Shown here: positions 33,397-44,624 of the stretch, in pieces | Numbering within the stretch: the stretch's first letter is position 1 | How the letters are laid out: each line of letters starts with the position of its first letter | DNA from: Pseudomonadota bacterium | GTDB taxonomy: Bacteria > Pseudomonadota > Gammaproteobacteria > Halothiobacillales > Halothiobacillaceae | Assembly (NCBI GenBank): GCA_021801265.1 | Contig: JAJYYE010000012.1 | Coordinates: forward strand, 212,548 to 276,547 | Reading direction: 5' to 3' | DNA: 64,000 nucleotides | Notes under the pieces: generated by a model | The model's input: only the letters and a program-made list of their open reading frames with translations | The model's database searches: none | What the model was told of the DNA's origin: nothing | Position numbers and translations under genes: made by a program

Positions 33397-34086
33397 ATGT
33401 TGCATCGCATAACTATTTACCAGCCAAGCACTATCCGTTGGTTCGGTTTGAGTGTATTAATCGCCCTATCGCTGGCGGCCTGTTCGAGCAAAGCGCCTGA
33501 TCATCCCTTTTTACCTTGGGATATTACGGTATATCCCGATGGCAGCAGCGCGGTATTTGGTGCGCATTTGGGCAAAGATTCCTTGCTGGAATTCAAGCGG
33601 CTATACAACCAAAAAGCGGATTTAGCCATATTTGTTGACCCCGATAAAAAAGCCTCGTTAGAGGCCTATTTCGGCCCGACTGATGTGGGCGCCCTATCTG
33701 CCAATGTGGCAATCGTCGCAAAAGTTGATCAAACACTGCTCGATAGCTGGGTTGCAAGTAACCATGGCAAGCCCGACCCCACCCCAAGTGGGGCCTGGAA
33801 ATACCCGATGAGTGATGAGCAAATCCGCACCGCGCAAAATTTCCCGATTGAATCGATCACCTATAAACCGTCCGCTGACTATTCCGAGGCGTTGATTGAG
33901 CGCCGCTTCGGAAAGCCCGAAGCCATCATGCACCCGAAAGATACCTATCAATATTGGCTTTACCCCGCCAAAGGTGTGCTGATTACCGTAAATAAGGAAG
34001 GCCGCGATTTATTCCAGTACATTTCGCCAAAAGATTTCACGACCCTGGAAGCGAGTATTCCGCCGCAAGCCCCCGCCAGCAAATAG
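33397..34086 (+). CDS. Hypothetical lipoprotein
   Basis: Signal peptide with lipobox LSLAAC; intact 230-aa frame. Confidence 0.7.
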   Translation: MLHRITIYQPSTIRWFGLSVLIALSLAACSSKAPDHPFLPWDITVYPDGSSAVFGAHLGKDSLLEFKRLYNQKADLAIFVDPDKKASLEAYFGPTDVGALSANVAIVAKVDQTLLDSWVASNHGKPDPTPSGAWKYPMSDEQIRTAQNFPIESITYKPSADYSEALIERRFGKPEAIMHPKDTYQYWLYPAKGVLITVNKEGRDLFQYISPKDFTTLEASIPPQAPASK

Positions 34087-34120
34087 GTAGGAACTTTTGG
34101 TTAATCTGAGTAGGAGTATT

Positions 34121-34161
34121 CACGGTGGATTAACAGGCTAGGAGCCTGTTAATCCACCGTG
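34121..34161. repeat. Perfect 19-bp inverted repeat with 3-nt loop over the prfC stop codon
   Basis: cacggtggattaacaggct-agg-agcctgttaatccaccgtg. Confidence 0.9.
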
Positions 34162-35768
34162 CTGGTGTAATCGCCGTGTTCACGGGTGGAAAGAAAGCGA
34201 ACATCTTTCCAGCGTTCTTGCGCCATGTGTAAATTCACGCGCGTGGGCGCGATGTAGACGAGATCTCCGGCATGGTCGATCGCGAGATTGGATTCGTTTT
34301 TCGCTTTAAACTCTTCCAGGCGTTTGGGGTCATCGCATTCCACCCAACGGGCGGTGGTGACATTCACGGCTTCAAACTGGCAATCCACCGAATACTCGGT
34401 TTTCAGCCGTTCGGACACCACTTCAAATTGCAGGATACCCACCGCACCCAAAATCAAATCATTATTAATTAAGGGTTTGTAAAGCTGGGTTGCGCCTTCT
34501 TCGCACAGTTGGCTTAAGCCCTTAAGCAACTGTTTGGATTTCAAGGGATCACGCAGCCGCGCGCGGCGGAATAACTCTGGCGCAAAGTTTGGGATGCCGG
34601 TAAACGCCAGCCGCTCGCCTTCGGTGAAGGTATCGCCAATACGGATGGTGCCGTGATTGTGAATACCGATAATGTCGCCCGGATACGCTTCTTCGAGTCG
34701 CTCTCGATCGGAGGACATGAAGGTCAAGGCATCCGGGATTTTAATATCGCGGTTCAGGCGCACATGCCTGGCCTTCATGCCCCGGGTGAATTTACCTGAA
34801 CAAACGCGGAAAAATGCAATGCGGTCGCGGTGTTGCGGATCCATGTTGGCTTGGATTTTAAAGACAAACCCCGAGAATTTTTCCTCTGTAGGCAGCACAT
34901 CCCGTGCCGTGCTGGGACGCGGCTGCGGGCCAGGTGCCGATTCAACGAAACCATCCAGCAGTTCCTGTACGCCAAAATTATTCATGGCCGAGCCAAAATA
35001 CACCGGCGACTGTTCGCCGCGCAGATAGGCATCATGATCGAACGTATCCGCAGCGCCCTGCACCAGTTCAATTTCCATCCGCAGTTCATCCGCCTGATCG
35101 CCCAGCAGCTCATCAAGCTCCGGGTTGTTCAACCCCTGAATTTCCGTTTTAGATTGCGCCCGTGTCGGTAGGGATGGCCCGTATAAAATCACTCGGTCTT
35201 CATAGAGGTGGTACACCCCCTTGAAGCGCTTGCCCATGCCAATCGGCCACACAATGGGCGCACAGCGGATTTTGAGAACAGATTCCACTTCGTCGAGCAA
35301 TTCCAGCGGCTCTTTGCCCTCGCGGTCCATCTTGTTGATAAAGGTAATGATGGGCGTATCACGCAGGCGGCACACTTCCATCAATTTAATGGTGCGCGCT
35401 TCGACGCCTTTGGCCACGTCGATCACCATCAGCGCCGAATCCACTGCGGTTAATACCCGGTAGGTATCTTCCGAAAAGTCTTCATGGCCGGGCGTATCCA
35501 GCAGATTAATCATGCGATCTTTATAAGGGAACTGCATCACCGAGCTCGTGACCGAAATGCCGCGTTCTTTTTCCATGGCCATCCAGTCGGAGGTGGCATG
35601 ACGTGTGGACTTACGCCCCTTGACCGTGCCCGCCATTTGAATGGCACCGCCGAACAGCAACAACTTTTCCGTGATGGTGGTTTTACCCGCATCGGGGTGA
35701 GAAATAATGGCAAAGGTACGCCGACGCATGGTCTCGGCGGCAAAATCAAGAGCAGTCATGAAATTCAT
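34149..35768 (-). CDS. prfC: Peptide chain release factor 3
   Basis: [66 protein letters not shown]. Confidence 0.97.
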   Translation of the reverse strand: MNFMTALDFAAETMRRRTFAIISHPDAGKTTITEKLLLFGGAIQMAGTVKGRKSTRHATSDWMAMEKERGISVTSSVMQFPYKDRMINLLDTPGHEDFSEDTYRVLTAVDSALMVIDVAKGVEARTIKLMEVCRLRDTPIITFINKMDREGKEPLELLDEVESVLKIRCAPIVWPIGMGKRFKGVYHLYEDRVILYGPSLPTRAQSKTEIQGLNNPELDELLGDQADELRMEIELVQGAADTFDHDAYLRGEQSPVYFGSAMNNFGVQELLDGFVESAPGPQPRPSTARDVLPTEEKFSGFVFKIQANMDPQHRDRIAFFRVCSGKFTRGMKARHVRLNRDIKIPDALTFMSSDRERLEEAYPGDIIGIHNHGTIRIGDTFTEGERLAFTGIPNFAPELFRRARLRDPLKSKQLLKGLSQLCEEGATQLYKPLINNDLILGAVGILQFEVVSERLKTEYSVDCQFEAVNVTTARWVECDDPKRLEEFKAKNESNLAIDHAGDLVYIAPTRVNLHMAQERWKDVRFLSTREHGDYTSTVD

Positions 35769-35931
35769 CCGCTAGCGGAACGTGTAAAGTGGGCATTCTA
35801 GCTGATGTTGCCCCAGCCTGCCCAAATCGCGCCTATTTCACATTCGATATGCATGAAAAGTTAAAAAACCCTATACATACTCAGTATTCAAGGGTCAAAA
35901 TGAAAAAGTTGATTAACCTGATGGGGGCGTT

Positions 35932-36984
35932 ATGGCTGCGCGTTTACGCATCGTGATTTTACTTTCAATCATCATCGGAGGCAGCACGGCAGCTTGGTTT
36001 TATTGGCAAAATATTCACCCGGTCGCCGGTCGCAATGCGCTAACGCTGTACGGCAATATTGATTTACGCCAAGTCAATCTCGCCTTCAACGATGCCGCGC
36101 GCATCACGCAAATCAAGGTACAAACAGGCGATGAGGTTCAGCCCGGCGAAATCATCGCCACTCTCGACCCGCGTCGTTATGAAGCGGCCCTAGCGGCCGC
36201 AAAAGCCCAACTCGCGGCCAATCAAGCCGTTCTTGAAAAGCTGACTCATGGCTCGCGCCCCGAAGATATTGATCGCCTGCGCGCACTGGTTGCTGCCGAT
36301 CAGGCTAACCTTACCGAAAAACAACTCACATTTAACCGAATACAGCATCTTGCCGAACAGAAAATGGCAGCCCCCCAAGACCGCGATACCGCCCGTGCCG
36401 CCCGTGATGCGACGGCGGCGCAACTCAAAGCCGATCAAGCCTCCCTCAAACTAGCGGTTATCGGCTCGCGTGTTGAAGATATTGATCAAGCTCGGGCTGC
36501 CGTCGATGCGGCTAAAGCACAAGTCCAGAATGCGCAAATTAATCGGGATGATGCCGTGCTCAAGGCGCCCGCCATCGGCATTGTGCGCAACCGAATTTTA
36601 GAACCGGGTGATATGGCATCCCCCGCCCAGCCGGTAATTGCACTGGCGCTCACCGATCCCATCTGGGCGCGGGTGTATGTGGATGAATCGGATTTGGGTC
36701 TGGTTCGCGAGGGCTTGCCCGCTACCCTCACCAGCGATAGCTTCCCCGGTAAAACCTTCACTGGCTGGGTGGGTTATGTGTCACCCTCGGCCGAGTTCAC
36801 ACCCAAAACGGTCGAAACGACGACCGTGCGCACCGATCTCGTTTATCAGGCGCGAGTTTATGCCTGTAATCCAAACAATCAATTGCGACTGGGCATGCCC
36901 GTCAGCGTGCATATCGCGCGGGATGCCAAGCCAAGCCCCCGGGGTGAAAATCCCTGTTCGCCCCCAAATTCAGCCGGGCAATAG
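35932..36984 (+). CDS. HlyD-family adaptor of ABC exporter (YbhG-like)
   Basis: Coiled coil, ALAAAKAQLAANQAVLEKLTHGSRPEDIDRLRA; upstream of ABC genes in ybhGFSR order. Confidence 0.85.
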   Translation: MAARLRIVILLSIIIGGSTAAWFYWQNIHPVAGRNALTLYGNIDLRQVNLAFNDAARITQIKVQTGDEVQPGEIIATLDPRRYEAALAAAKAQLAANQAVLEKLTHGSRPEDIDRLRALVAADQANLTEKQLTFNRIQHLAEQKMAAPQDRDTARAARDATAAQLKADQASLKLAVIGSRVEDIDQARAAVDAAKAQVQNAQINRDDAVLKAPAIGIVRNRILEPGDMASPAQPVIALALTDPIWARVYVDESDLGLVREGLPATLTSDSFPGKTFTGWVGYVSPSAEFTPKTVETTTVRTDLVYQARVYACNPNNQLRLGMPVSVHIARDAKPSPRGENPCSPPNSAGQ

Positions 36985-36990
36985 GGGCTC

Positions 36991-38751
36991 ATGACCGCCG
37001 CCGCCCCAGATGATCTGGCCCTCATCGCCGAAGGCTTACACAAGTCGTTTGGCAAAGTACCCAAGCGAATCGATGCCGTGGCCGATGTCGCCCTGCGCGT
37101 CCCGCTCGGGCAAGTCACCGGCCTGATCGGCCCCGATGGCGCGGGCAAAACCACCTTGATGCGCCTGATCGCCGGTTTGCTTACCCCCGACTCGGGCACG
37201 CTAACGGTATTAGGCACCGATGCCCTCGCCGATCCGCTCACGGTACAAGCCAGCATCGGCTATATGCCCCAACATTTTGGTTTATACGAAGATTTAACCG
37301 TTCAGGAAAATCTGAACCTCTACGCCGACTTGCAAGGTCTGCCGCACACCGAACGCACCACCCGCTTCCAGCAATTGCTGCACATGACCGGTCTCGCCCG
37401 CTTCACCGATCGGCTCGCCGGACGACTTTCCGGCGGCATGAAACAAAAGCTCGGCCTCGCCTGTACCCTGGTTCGCCCGCCGAAACTTCTGCTGTTGGAT
37501 GAACCGACCGTAGGCGTGGATCCCGTTTCCCGACGCGAACTCTGGGCGATTGTGTACCAACTCGTCGCTGACGAAGGCATGAGTGTTTTGCTTTCTACTG
37601 CGTACCTGGACGAAGCTGAACGCTGCAACGAGGTGATTTTGTTGCATCAAGGGCGAGTGCTCGGTAAAGGCACACCCGACAGCTTTACCGAACATCTGGA
37701 AGGCCGAGTGTATGGCGCCCGCCGTCCGCAGGGCATTCGCCGCCATCTGCAAGCCGAACTCAAAACCCAGCCTTCGGTTCTCGATGCCATCATCGACGGT
37801 GATCTCGTTCGAGTTTTATTAGCCGAACATACCCATCCGTCCGACCTGCCCAATGTGACATGGCAACCCCTCAAACCCCGTTTTGAGGATGCATTCGTGC
37901 TGCAATTACGCCAACAAACCACCCATGAGTGGCTCGGATTGACAACGCCGCCTAAAAAAGAAATCAACCCCAACACGGCGCACACCGACATCATTGCGGT
38001 TTCGGATTTAACCCGTCGTTTTGGGGCATTCATTGCGGTCAATGCGGTCACGTTTTCCGTGCAGCGGGGTGAAATTTTTGGTCTTCTGGGGGCCAATGGT
38101 GCGGGCAAATCGACCACCTTCCGGATGCTCTGCGGCCTGCTGCCCGCCAGCGCCGGCACAATTTCCGTCGCCGGGGTGGACCTGCGCACCGCGGCCGCCC
38201 AAGCCCGCGCCCGCATTGGCTATATGTCTCAAAAATTCGCGCTGTATGACGTGTTGAGCGTGCAGCAAAACCTCAAGTTTTTCGCCCGTGCCTACGGACT
38301 CAAGAGCCAGCGCCAAGCCGAACGCATTGCCTGGGCGGTTCAGGAATTTGGATTAAAGGATTACCGCGATACCAATTGCGACCTATTGCCGTTGGGCTTC
38401 AAGCAGCGCCTTGCCATGGCATGCGCCTTGATGCACGAACCGGATATTCTGTTTTTGGATGAGCCGACCTCGGGCGTTGATCCCATTGAGCGACGCGCCT
38501 TTTGGCAACGCATCAACCAACTCGCCGATCAGGGCGTGACGATCATGATCACCACCCATTTTATGGATGAGGCGGAATATTGCGACCGGCTCGTGATCAT
38601 GAACCAAGGTACCATCCTCGCGGCAGGCAGCCCGGAAGCGGTGCGCAAGCTGGCCCAAAGCCCCGAACATCCCAATCCCAACATGGAAGACGCGTTTATT
38701 GCCTTGATCAGTGCGCCCGCAGCCACAAATGCAGGGGAGACCGCCACCTGA
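36991..38751 (+). CDS. Tandem ABC ATP-binding protein (YbhF-like)
   Basis: Two ABC modules: GPDGAGKTT / LSGGMKQKLGLAC and GANGAGKST / LPLGFKQRLAMACALMHEPDILFLDEPTSGVDP. Confidence 0.92.
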   Translation: MTAAAPDDLALIAEGLHKSFGKVPKRIDAVADVALRVPLGQVTGLIGPDGAGKTTLMRLIAGLLTPDSGTLTVLGTDALADPLTVQASIGYMPQHFGLYEDLTVQENLNLYADLQGLPHTERTTRFQQLLHMTGLARFTDRLAGRLSGGMKQKLGLACTLVRPPKLLLLDEPTVGVDPVSRRELWAIVYQLVADEGMSVLLSTAYLDEAERCNEVILLHQGRVLGKGTPDSFTEHLEGRVYGARRPQGIRRHLQAELKTQPSVLDAIIDGDLVRVLLAEHTHPSDLPNVTWQPLKPRFEDAFVLQLRQQTTHEWLGLTTPPKKEINPNTAHTDIIAVSDLTRRFGAFIAVNAVTFSVQRGEIFGLLGANGAGKSTTFRMLCGLLPASAGTISVAGVDLRTAAAQARARIGYMSQKFALYDVLSVQQNLKFFARAYGLKSQRQAERIAWAVQEFGLKDYRDTNCDLLPLGFKQRLAMACALMHEPDILFLDEPTSGVDPIERRAFWQRINQLADQGVTIMITTHFMDEAEYCDRLVIMNQGTILAAGSPEAVRKLAQSPEHPNPNMEDAFIALISAPAATNAGETAT

Positions 38752-38786
38752 ACGCCCCCTCCCACGCACTGCGCGGCGGCGCTTTG

Positions 38787-39896
38787 ATGCGTCTGTGGGG
38801 CTTGGTACGCAAGGAATCCCTACAAATTCTGCGCGACCCCTCCAGCATTGCCATCGCCTTTTTGATGCCCGTGGTCTTGCTGCTTATTTTCGGGTACGGC
38901 GTGTCGCTCAACGCCAAACACATCCCGCTCGCACTCGTGGCTGATGCGCCGGATACACAAACCGCAGCCTTGTTTGCCTCATTTGATCACTCTGTGTATT
39001 TCAGTCCCAAAATCGCGCCGAATCTGCCCACGGCGGAACACTGGCTACTCAATAGGCAAGTCGATGCCATCGTGCATGTACCGAGCGATTTTTCAGCCCA
39101 GTTGCAAAATACCGCCAACCAGGCACCCGTTCAGCTCATCGTCAATGGCGTGAATGCCAATCAAGCGCGGCTGACTCAAGCCTATATTCAGGCAGCCTGG
39201 CAGGACTGGTTGAGCGCTCGCGCCGAGGCGGCCGGGCAATCGGCTGATCAACCCGTCACCTTGGCGAACCGCATCTGGTTCAACCCGGAACTGCGCAGCC
39301 GGAATTATTTGGTTCCCGGTCTGATCGCCGTGATCATGACGCTGATCGGCGCCCTGCTCACCGCACTCGTCATGGCGCGTGAATGGGAGCGCGGCACGTT
39401 AGAGGCGCTGATGGTGACACCTGTGCACCTCAATGAACTGCTGCTTGGCAAACTCATCCCCTACTTTGTGCTCGGCATGGGCGGCATGGCGCTCTCGGTC
39501 GCCATGGCCGTGTGGTTGTTCGCCGTCCCGTTTCTGGGCAGTTTTTGGATTTTGATTCTCACCTCCGCAATTTTTTTACTGACTTCACTCGGCATGGGGT
39601 TGTTTATTTCCATCATCGCGCGCAACCAGTTTGTCGCGAGCCTGATTGCGATTATTACCACGTTTCTGCCCGCCTTCATGCTCTCGGGGTTTATTTTCGA
39701 TATCGGCAGCATGCCCGGCTGGCTGCAAAATCTCACGTACATCGTATCGGCACGGTATTTCATCGTGATTTTGCACACCCTGTTCTTAGCGGGTGATGTC
39801 AGCAGTGTCATTTGGCCCAACACCCTGGCCATGCTGGCCATTGCGGCATTTTTCCTGGGTACCAGTCGTCGAAAAATCCGTAAATCTCTGGAATAA
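38787..39896 (+). CDS. ABC-2 permease (YbhS-like)
   Basis: MRLWGLVRKESLQILRDPSSIAIAFLMPVVLLLIFGYGVSLN; REWERGTLEALMVTPV. Confidence 0.9.
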   Translation: MRLWGLVRKESLQILRDPSSIAIAFLMPVVLLLIFGYGVSLNAKHIPLALVADAPDTQTAALFASFDHSVYFSPKIAPNLPTAEHWLLNRQVDAIVHVPSDFSAQLQNTANQAPVQLIVNGVNANQARLTQAYIQAAWQDWLSARAEAAGQSADQPVTLANRIWFNPELRSRNYLVPGLIAVIMTLIGALLTALVMAREWERGTLEALMVTPVHLNELLLGKLIPYFVLGMGGMALSVAMAVWLFAVPFLGSFWILILTSAIFLLTSLGMGLFISIIARNQFVASLIAIITTFLPAFMLSGFIFDIGSMPGWLQNLTYIVSARYFIVILHTLFLAGDVSSVIWPNTLAMLAIAAFFLGTSRRKIRKSLE

Positions 39897-39911
39897 CGCG
39901 AGGAAATCACG

Positions 39912-41021
39912 ATGTGGCAACGGATTTTTGCACTCGCCATCAAAGAGTTTCAGGCACTGCTGCGCGACCCTAAAGCACGATTTGTCATTATCGGCCCGCC
40001 GCTCATCCAACTGCTGATATTCAGTTTCGCTGCCACGTTTGACCTGAATCATGTACCAATTGCCATATATAACCAGGATGGCGGACAAGCCGCCCAATCG
40101 CTGGTGTCGCGGTTTAGCGGCTCACAACATTTCGAGATTGTGGACAATTTAACGCGCGAATCCGACATCAAACGCGTGATCGATCATCGCGATGCCCTGA
40201 TGGTATTAACCATCGGCCCGCGTTTTGAACAGGATTTATTGAGTGGAAAACCCGCAACCGCGCAATTGATTATCGACGGACGAAATTCCAATACCGCCGC
40301 CATTGCCTTGAGTTACGCCAGCGGCATCGTCTCGGACTTCAACACAGACTGGCAACAAACTCATCATCTGCGCGCGCCGCCCTCGGTAATCATCACACGG
40401 GCATGGTTTAACCCAAACCTGGAAAGCCGCTGGTTTATCGTGCCGGGTGTCGTAGCGATTTTAATGCTCGTGGTTGTCATGGTAGTCACCGCCCTTTCGG
40501 TCGCGCGTGAGCGCGAACAGGGCACCTTCGACCAACTTCTGGTCACGCCACTACACCCCACCGAAATTTTAATCGGCAAAGCCATACCCGGATTTGTCAT
40601 CGGCATGATCGAAGGCAGTGTGACGATAGCGCTCGCCGCGCAAGCGTTTGGCGTGCCCTTTGAAGGCCAGCTCGCCACATTGTATGTCGGCATGGGCGTA
40701 TTTTTGCTATCAGCCATTGGCGTCGGACTGATGATCTCTGCACTCGCCACCACCTTGCAACAGGCGGTATTGGGCGTGTTTTTGTTTTTGGTGCCCGCCA
40801 TTATTTTATCTGGCTTTGCCACGCCTATCGCCAACATGCCAGGCTTCGTACAGGATTTAACGCTGATCAACCCCATGCGCTATTTCATGGTGATTGTGCG
40901 CGGAATCTTCCTCGAAGGCAGCTCATTTAACAGCCTAATCAATCAGTTCTGGCCCTTGGCCGTGATTGGCCTCACCACCCTCGCCTTTGCCGGCTGGTTG
41001 TTCCGGCATCGAATGAATTAA
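39912..41021 (+). CDS. ABC-2 permease (YbhR-like)
   Basis: IKEFQALLRDPKARFVIIGPPLIQLLIFSFAATFDLNHV; REREQGTFDQLLVTPL. Confidence 0.9.
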   Translation: MWQRIFALAIKEFQALLRDPKARFVIIGPPLIQLLIFSFAATFDLNHVPIAIYNQDGGQAAQSLVSRFSGSQHFEIVDNLTRESDIKRVIDHRDALMVLTIGPRFEQDLLSGKPATAQLIIDGRNSNTAAIALSYASGIVSDFNTDWQQTHHLRAPPSVIITRAWFNPNLESRWFIVPGVVAILMLVVVMVVTALSVAREREQGTFDQLLVTPLHPTEILIGKAIPGFVIGMIEGSVTIALAAQAFGVPFEGQLATLYVGMGVFLLSAIGVGLMISALATTLQQAVLGVFLFLVPAIILSGFATPIANMPGFVQDLTLINPMRYFMVIVRGIFLEGSSFNSLINQFWPLAVIGLTTLAFAGWLFRHRMN

Positions 41022-41054
41022 ATATCTCAAGAAAGCCAAAGATATAACCGACAA

Positions 41055-41078
41055 CAAAAAACCCGCATAAAGCGGGTT
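41055..41078 (-). terminator. Rho-independent terminator downstream of the tRNA cluster
   Basis: Minus strand aacccgc-tttat-gcgggtttttt. Confidence 0.75.
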
Positions 41079-41094
41079 AAATGATTGATCTATA

Positions 41095-41171
41095 TGGGGT
41101 GACCGATGGGGTTCGAACCCACGACAACCGGAATCACAATCCGGGACTCTACCAACTGAGCTACGGCCACC
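41095..41171 (-). tRNA. tRNA-His (GTG)
   Basis: gtggccgtagctcagttggtagagtcccggattGTGattccgg...ggttcgaacccc...cggtcac-C-CCA; G-1 opposite C73. Confidence 0.96.
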
Positions 41172-41189
41172 ATTGTTTTTGAGCGCTTT

Positions 41190-41266
41190 TGGTGCGCCCG
41201 GCAGGACTCGAACCCGCTACCCTCGGCTTAGAAGGCCGATGCTCTATCCAGATGAGCTACGGGCAC
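41190..41266 (-). tRNA. tRNA-Arg (TCT)
   Basis: gtgcccgtagctcatctggatagagcatcggccttCTaagccg...ggttcgagtcc...cgggcgc-A-CCA, anticodon TCT. Confidence 0.95.
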
Positions 41267-41283
41267 AAGTTTGAAAATCTTAA

Positions 41284-41360
41284 TGGTCGGAGTGATAGGA
41301 TTTGAACCTACGACCACCTGGTCCCAAACCAGGTGCGCTACCAAGCTGCGCTACACTCCG
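41284..41360 (-). tRNA. tRNA-Pro (TGG)
   Basis: cggagtgtagcgcagcttggtagcgcacctggttTGGgaccagg...ggttcaaatcc...cactccg-A-CCA. Confidence 0.96.
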
Positions 41361-41520
41361 ATTGGATTGGCTTTATCGCCGTTCCCTTTCGACTTCATCG
41401 AGGACAAGCCCCGAATCACGCGAAGCGCGCATATTAGGCACCTCGCCGGTGGTTGTCAACTAGAAACTGATGCCCTCTTTGGTTTGCGGGGCACCGTTGT
41501 CATCGCGAACCGGATTTTTT

Positions 41521-43806
41521 TCAACGCCCGGCACGGACCAGGCCACCAAGGCCACGTTCATCTAGTGCTTGATAGAGCAATTGCCGAATATCGCCCGGTC
41601 GGCGGCAATTCAGCGCTGCGACCAGCAGTGTTCGGGCATCACTATGCGTGAAGCTTCTGATAACCCATTTAATACGCGGTAAAGAGCCGGCGCTCATGGA
41701 AAGAACGTCGATCCCCATGCCAAGTAGCAGGATGGCGCCCATGGGATCCCCGGCCAGCTCACCGCAGACGGTGATTTCACGCCCGAGCGTGTGTCCTGCC
41801 TCCACGACGTCCACAATCGCGCGCAGTACGGCGGGATGTAGGGCATCGTAGCGGGCGGCGACGCGTTCGTTGTTACGGTCTATCGCAAGGATGTATTGGG
41901 TGAGGTCGTTGGTACCGATGGAGAGGAAATCGACCATTTCGGCAATGGCTTCGATCTGATAAACGGCTGAGGGTACTTCAATCATCACGCCAATTCGCGG
42001 AGGCGCGACGGTCTCGCCTTCTTCACGTAATTCACTCAGTGCTTGGAATATGTATTCTTTCGAGGTTTCCAGCTCATCGACGGAACCGATCATGGGCAGC
42101 AAGATGCTCAAGTTGTCCAAGCCAATCGAGGCACGCAGCATGGCGCGAATTTGGGTGAGAAAAATTTCTGGATGATCGAGTACCAGCCGAATGCCGCGCC
42201 AACCGAGAAAGGGGTTATCTTCCTTGATGGGAAAATAAGAAAGCGGTTTATCGCCCCCCACATCCAGCGTGCGTAAAACGACGGATTTATCTCGAAACGC
42301 TTCGAGCGCTTCTCGGTAAATAACGGCTTGCTCGGCCTCGCCGGGGAATTGCTTACGAATTTGAAACGGTACTTCGGTACGATACAGACCAATGCCTTCA
42401 GCGCCCACAGTTTTAGATGGCGCCATATCGGCCAGTAGGCCGATGTTGACGTATAAACCTATCTTGACGCCATCGGATGTTTCGGCGGGCAAATCGCGCA
42501 AGCTGGTCAGTTCTGCCGTCAGCTGGGCTTCTTCTTGAGCCAGACGCAGCAATTCCTGCCGGTAAGAACCCACTGGACGAACAATCAACAACCCTCGGTA
42601 GCCATCGACCACGACTTCTTGATCGTTCAGTTGGGAAATAGGTAAATCCACTACACCCATGGCGGCTGGAATGCCCAAGGCACGCGCCAAAATCGCTAAG
42701 TGCGATGAGCCAGAGCCACTACTTGAAACGATACCCACCAAGCGCTCGGTCGGTATTTCTGCAAGATGGGATGCCGACAAATCACGTCCGATCAGCACAA
42801 TCCGCTCAGGCCATTGTCGCTCACCTTGGGTGCGCGCTTGAAGTTTGACGAGAATCCGTGAACCTAAATCACGAATATCTTGCGCCCGTTCGCGCAGATA
42901 GGGGTCGCTCATTTTTTCAAATACAGCAGTATGTTCGCGAACCGCATCACGCAGGGCGGCCGAGGCAGCCTGCCCACTTTGCACACGGCTTTCCATGCTA
43001 TCGAGCAATGAACCGCTGCTCAGCATTAAAATAAACGCGTCAAACAGGATATTTTCATCCTCGTTGCCCGAGGCTTTGGCGAAATCCTGTTTGAGCTGCG
43101 CAAACTCGGCGCGCACCGCTTCGATTGCCGCGCACAGCACGGCCCATTCAGTCGCGGGATCATCCACCGCGCGCTCGATAACATGCTCTAAATCCACCAC
43201 ATCCAGCACACTCACCGCTGTGCCAAAGACCACGCCCGGGGAACCCGGCAGCCCGCGCGCGGTAACTGCCGCCGCCCATTTTGGCGCGATCGACTTACTC
43301 TGTGTCAGCTCACCGCTGACCTGTGCTTGACGAATCCCCGAGGCCAATTGAGAAGCCAAGGTGACGAGAAAAGACTCCTGATCGGATGAAAAACGCCGCC
43401 GTTCGCGGGATTGCACCACCAGTACGCCCAACACATCACCCCGATAAATAATCGGCACGCCCAAAAAGCCGTGGTAAAACTCTTCACCGATATCGGATAC
43501 GAATTTGAATGCGGGGTGATCGGGGGCATTTTCAAGGTTGACCAATTCTGCACGACGCGCCACCAAGCCGACCAAGCCTTCATGCAGGGCAAGGCTCACG
43601 GTTCCGATCATGGATTGATTCAAGCCTTCGGTTGCCTGCATAATCAGACTGGCTTCTTGGTCGGCATCGGGATGGATCAAAACATATACTGAGCAAACGT
43701 CGACGTTCAATGCGTCACGCACGCGGCGGGCAATTAAATCCAAAGCCGCCCGCAAATCAACCGATTGGGCGACTTCGGTCACAATTCGGCGCAGTTCATC
43801 GAGCAT
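41521..43806 (-). CDS. ptsP: Phosphoenolpyruvate-protein phosphotransferase PtsP (EI-Ntr) with GAF domain
   Basis: N-terminal GAF; GSGSSHLAILARALGIPAAMG; IGTNDLTQYILAIDRNN; ITVCGELAGDP. Confidence 0.95.
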   Translation of the reverse strand: MLDELRRIVTEVAQSVDLRAALDLIARRVRDALNVDVCSVYVLIHPDADQEASLIMQATEGLNQSMIGTVSLALHEGLVGLVARRAELVNLENAPDHPAFKFVSDIGEEFYHGFLGVPIIYRGDVLGVLVVQSRERRRFSSDQESFLVTLASQLASGIRQAQVSGELTQSKSIAPKWAAAVTARGLPGSPGVVFGTAVSVLDVVDLEHVIERAVDDPATEWAVLCAAIEAVRAEFAQLKQDFAKASGNEDENILFDAFILMLSSGSLLDSMESRVQSGQAASAALRDAVREHTAVFEKMSDPYLRERAQDIRDLGSRILVKLQARTQGERQWPERIVLIGRDLSASHLAEIPTERLVGIVSSSGSGSSHLAILARALGIPAAMGVVDLPISQLNDQEVVVDGYRGLLIVRPVGSYRQELLRLAQEEAQLTAELTSLRDLPAETSDGVKIGLYVNIGLLADMAPSKTVGAEGIGLYRTEVPFQIRKQFPGEAEQAVIYREALEAFRDKSVVLRTLDVGGDKPLSYFPIKEDNPFLGWRGIRLVLDHPEIFLTQIRAMLRASIGLDNLSILLPMIGSVDELETSKEYIFQALSELREEGETVAPPRIGVMIEVPSAVYQIEAIAEMVDFLSIGTNDLTQYILAIDRNNERVAARYDALHPAVLRAIVDVVEAGHTLGREITVCGELAGDPMGAILLLGMGIDVLSMSAGSLPRIKWVIRSFTHSDARTLLVAALNCRRPGDIRQLLYQALDERGLGGLVRAGR

Positions 43807-44338
43807 AAAAGGACTCCTTGTCCGGTTTTACTTCCTCACATTCCAACAGGGTTTGTGGTGGCGAACCCGCACCGGCATGTGCGGCCAAAAACAGCATAGC
43901 CTCTTGATACACCGAGCGTTTGAAGTAAATCACCTCCGGCAAAATCGACCAATACGGCCGCCATTCCCAGCCATCAAACTCGGGCTTTTCGGAGGCATTC
44001 AAATCAAATGCGGATTCCGGTGCGCGCAACCGCAGTAAAAACCATTTTTGTTTTTGACCGATACAAATGGGAAACAAATGCCGCCGAATCATGTTGCGCG
44101 GCAAGCGGTAGCGAAGCCAACCGCAGGTCCAGCCAACCACATCGACATCGGTGGGTTTTAGGCCGGTTTCCTCGTGTAATTCACGATACATGGCCGCCAG
44201 AGGGCGTTCGTCGTCATTAATTCCCCCTTGGGGAAACTGCCAGGACCGATGCCCCGCACGCTTGCCCCAAAAGACGTCGCCTGCTTTATTTATTAGAATG
44301 ATGCCAACATTCGGGCGGAATCCATCTCGGTCAATCAC
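43796..44338 (-). CDS. rppH: RNA pyrophosphohydrolase (Nudix)
   Basis: MIDRDGFRPNVGIILINKAGDVFWGKRAGHRSWQFPQGGI; RELHEETGL Nudix box. Confidence 0.95.
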   Translation of the reverse strand: MIDRDGFRPNVGIILINKAGDVFWGKRAGHRSWQFPQGGINDDERPLAAMYRELHEETGLKPTDVDVVGWTCGWLRYRLPRNMIRRHLFPICIGQKQKWFLLRLRAPESAFDLNASEKPEFDGWEWRPYWSILPEVIYFKRSVYQEAMLFLAAHAGAGSPPQTLLECEEVKPDKESFYAR

Positions 44339-44624
44339 GGTTATACTCGAATTCGAAGGTTATGCGCCAAAACAGGCCGGTCGATGCTTTTGCCTCATGA
44401 ATCGAGACACATCGCCGCTGACAGCAGGCAAACTTATCAGTAAACCTAAACGAGATACCTGCTGAAATCTTGAGGTCATTTTCCACAGGTTCGAGGTGTT
44501 TAGCAAAGCAAAACAATAGAAATATCGTTCCGTGGTCGATTCACGGGTTAGCGCATGAGGCAATCCTTCGGCACCCTGTTTTTATATCTGAATTCTTATC
44601 TGATTTTTCCAACCTGGGGCGATT

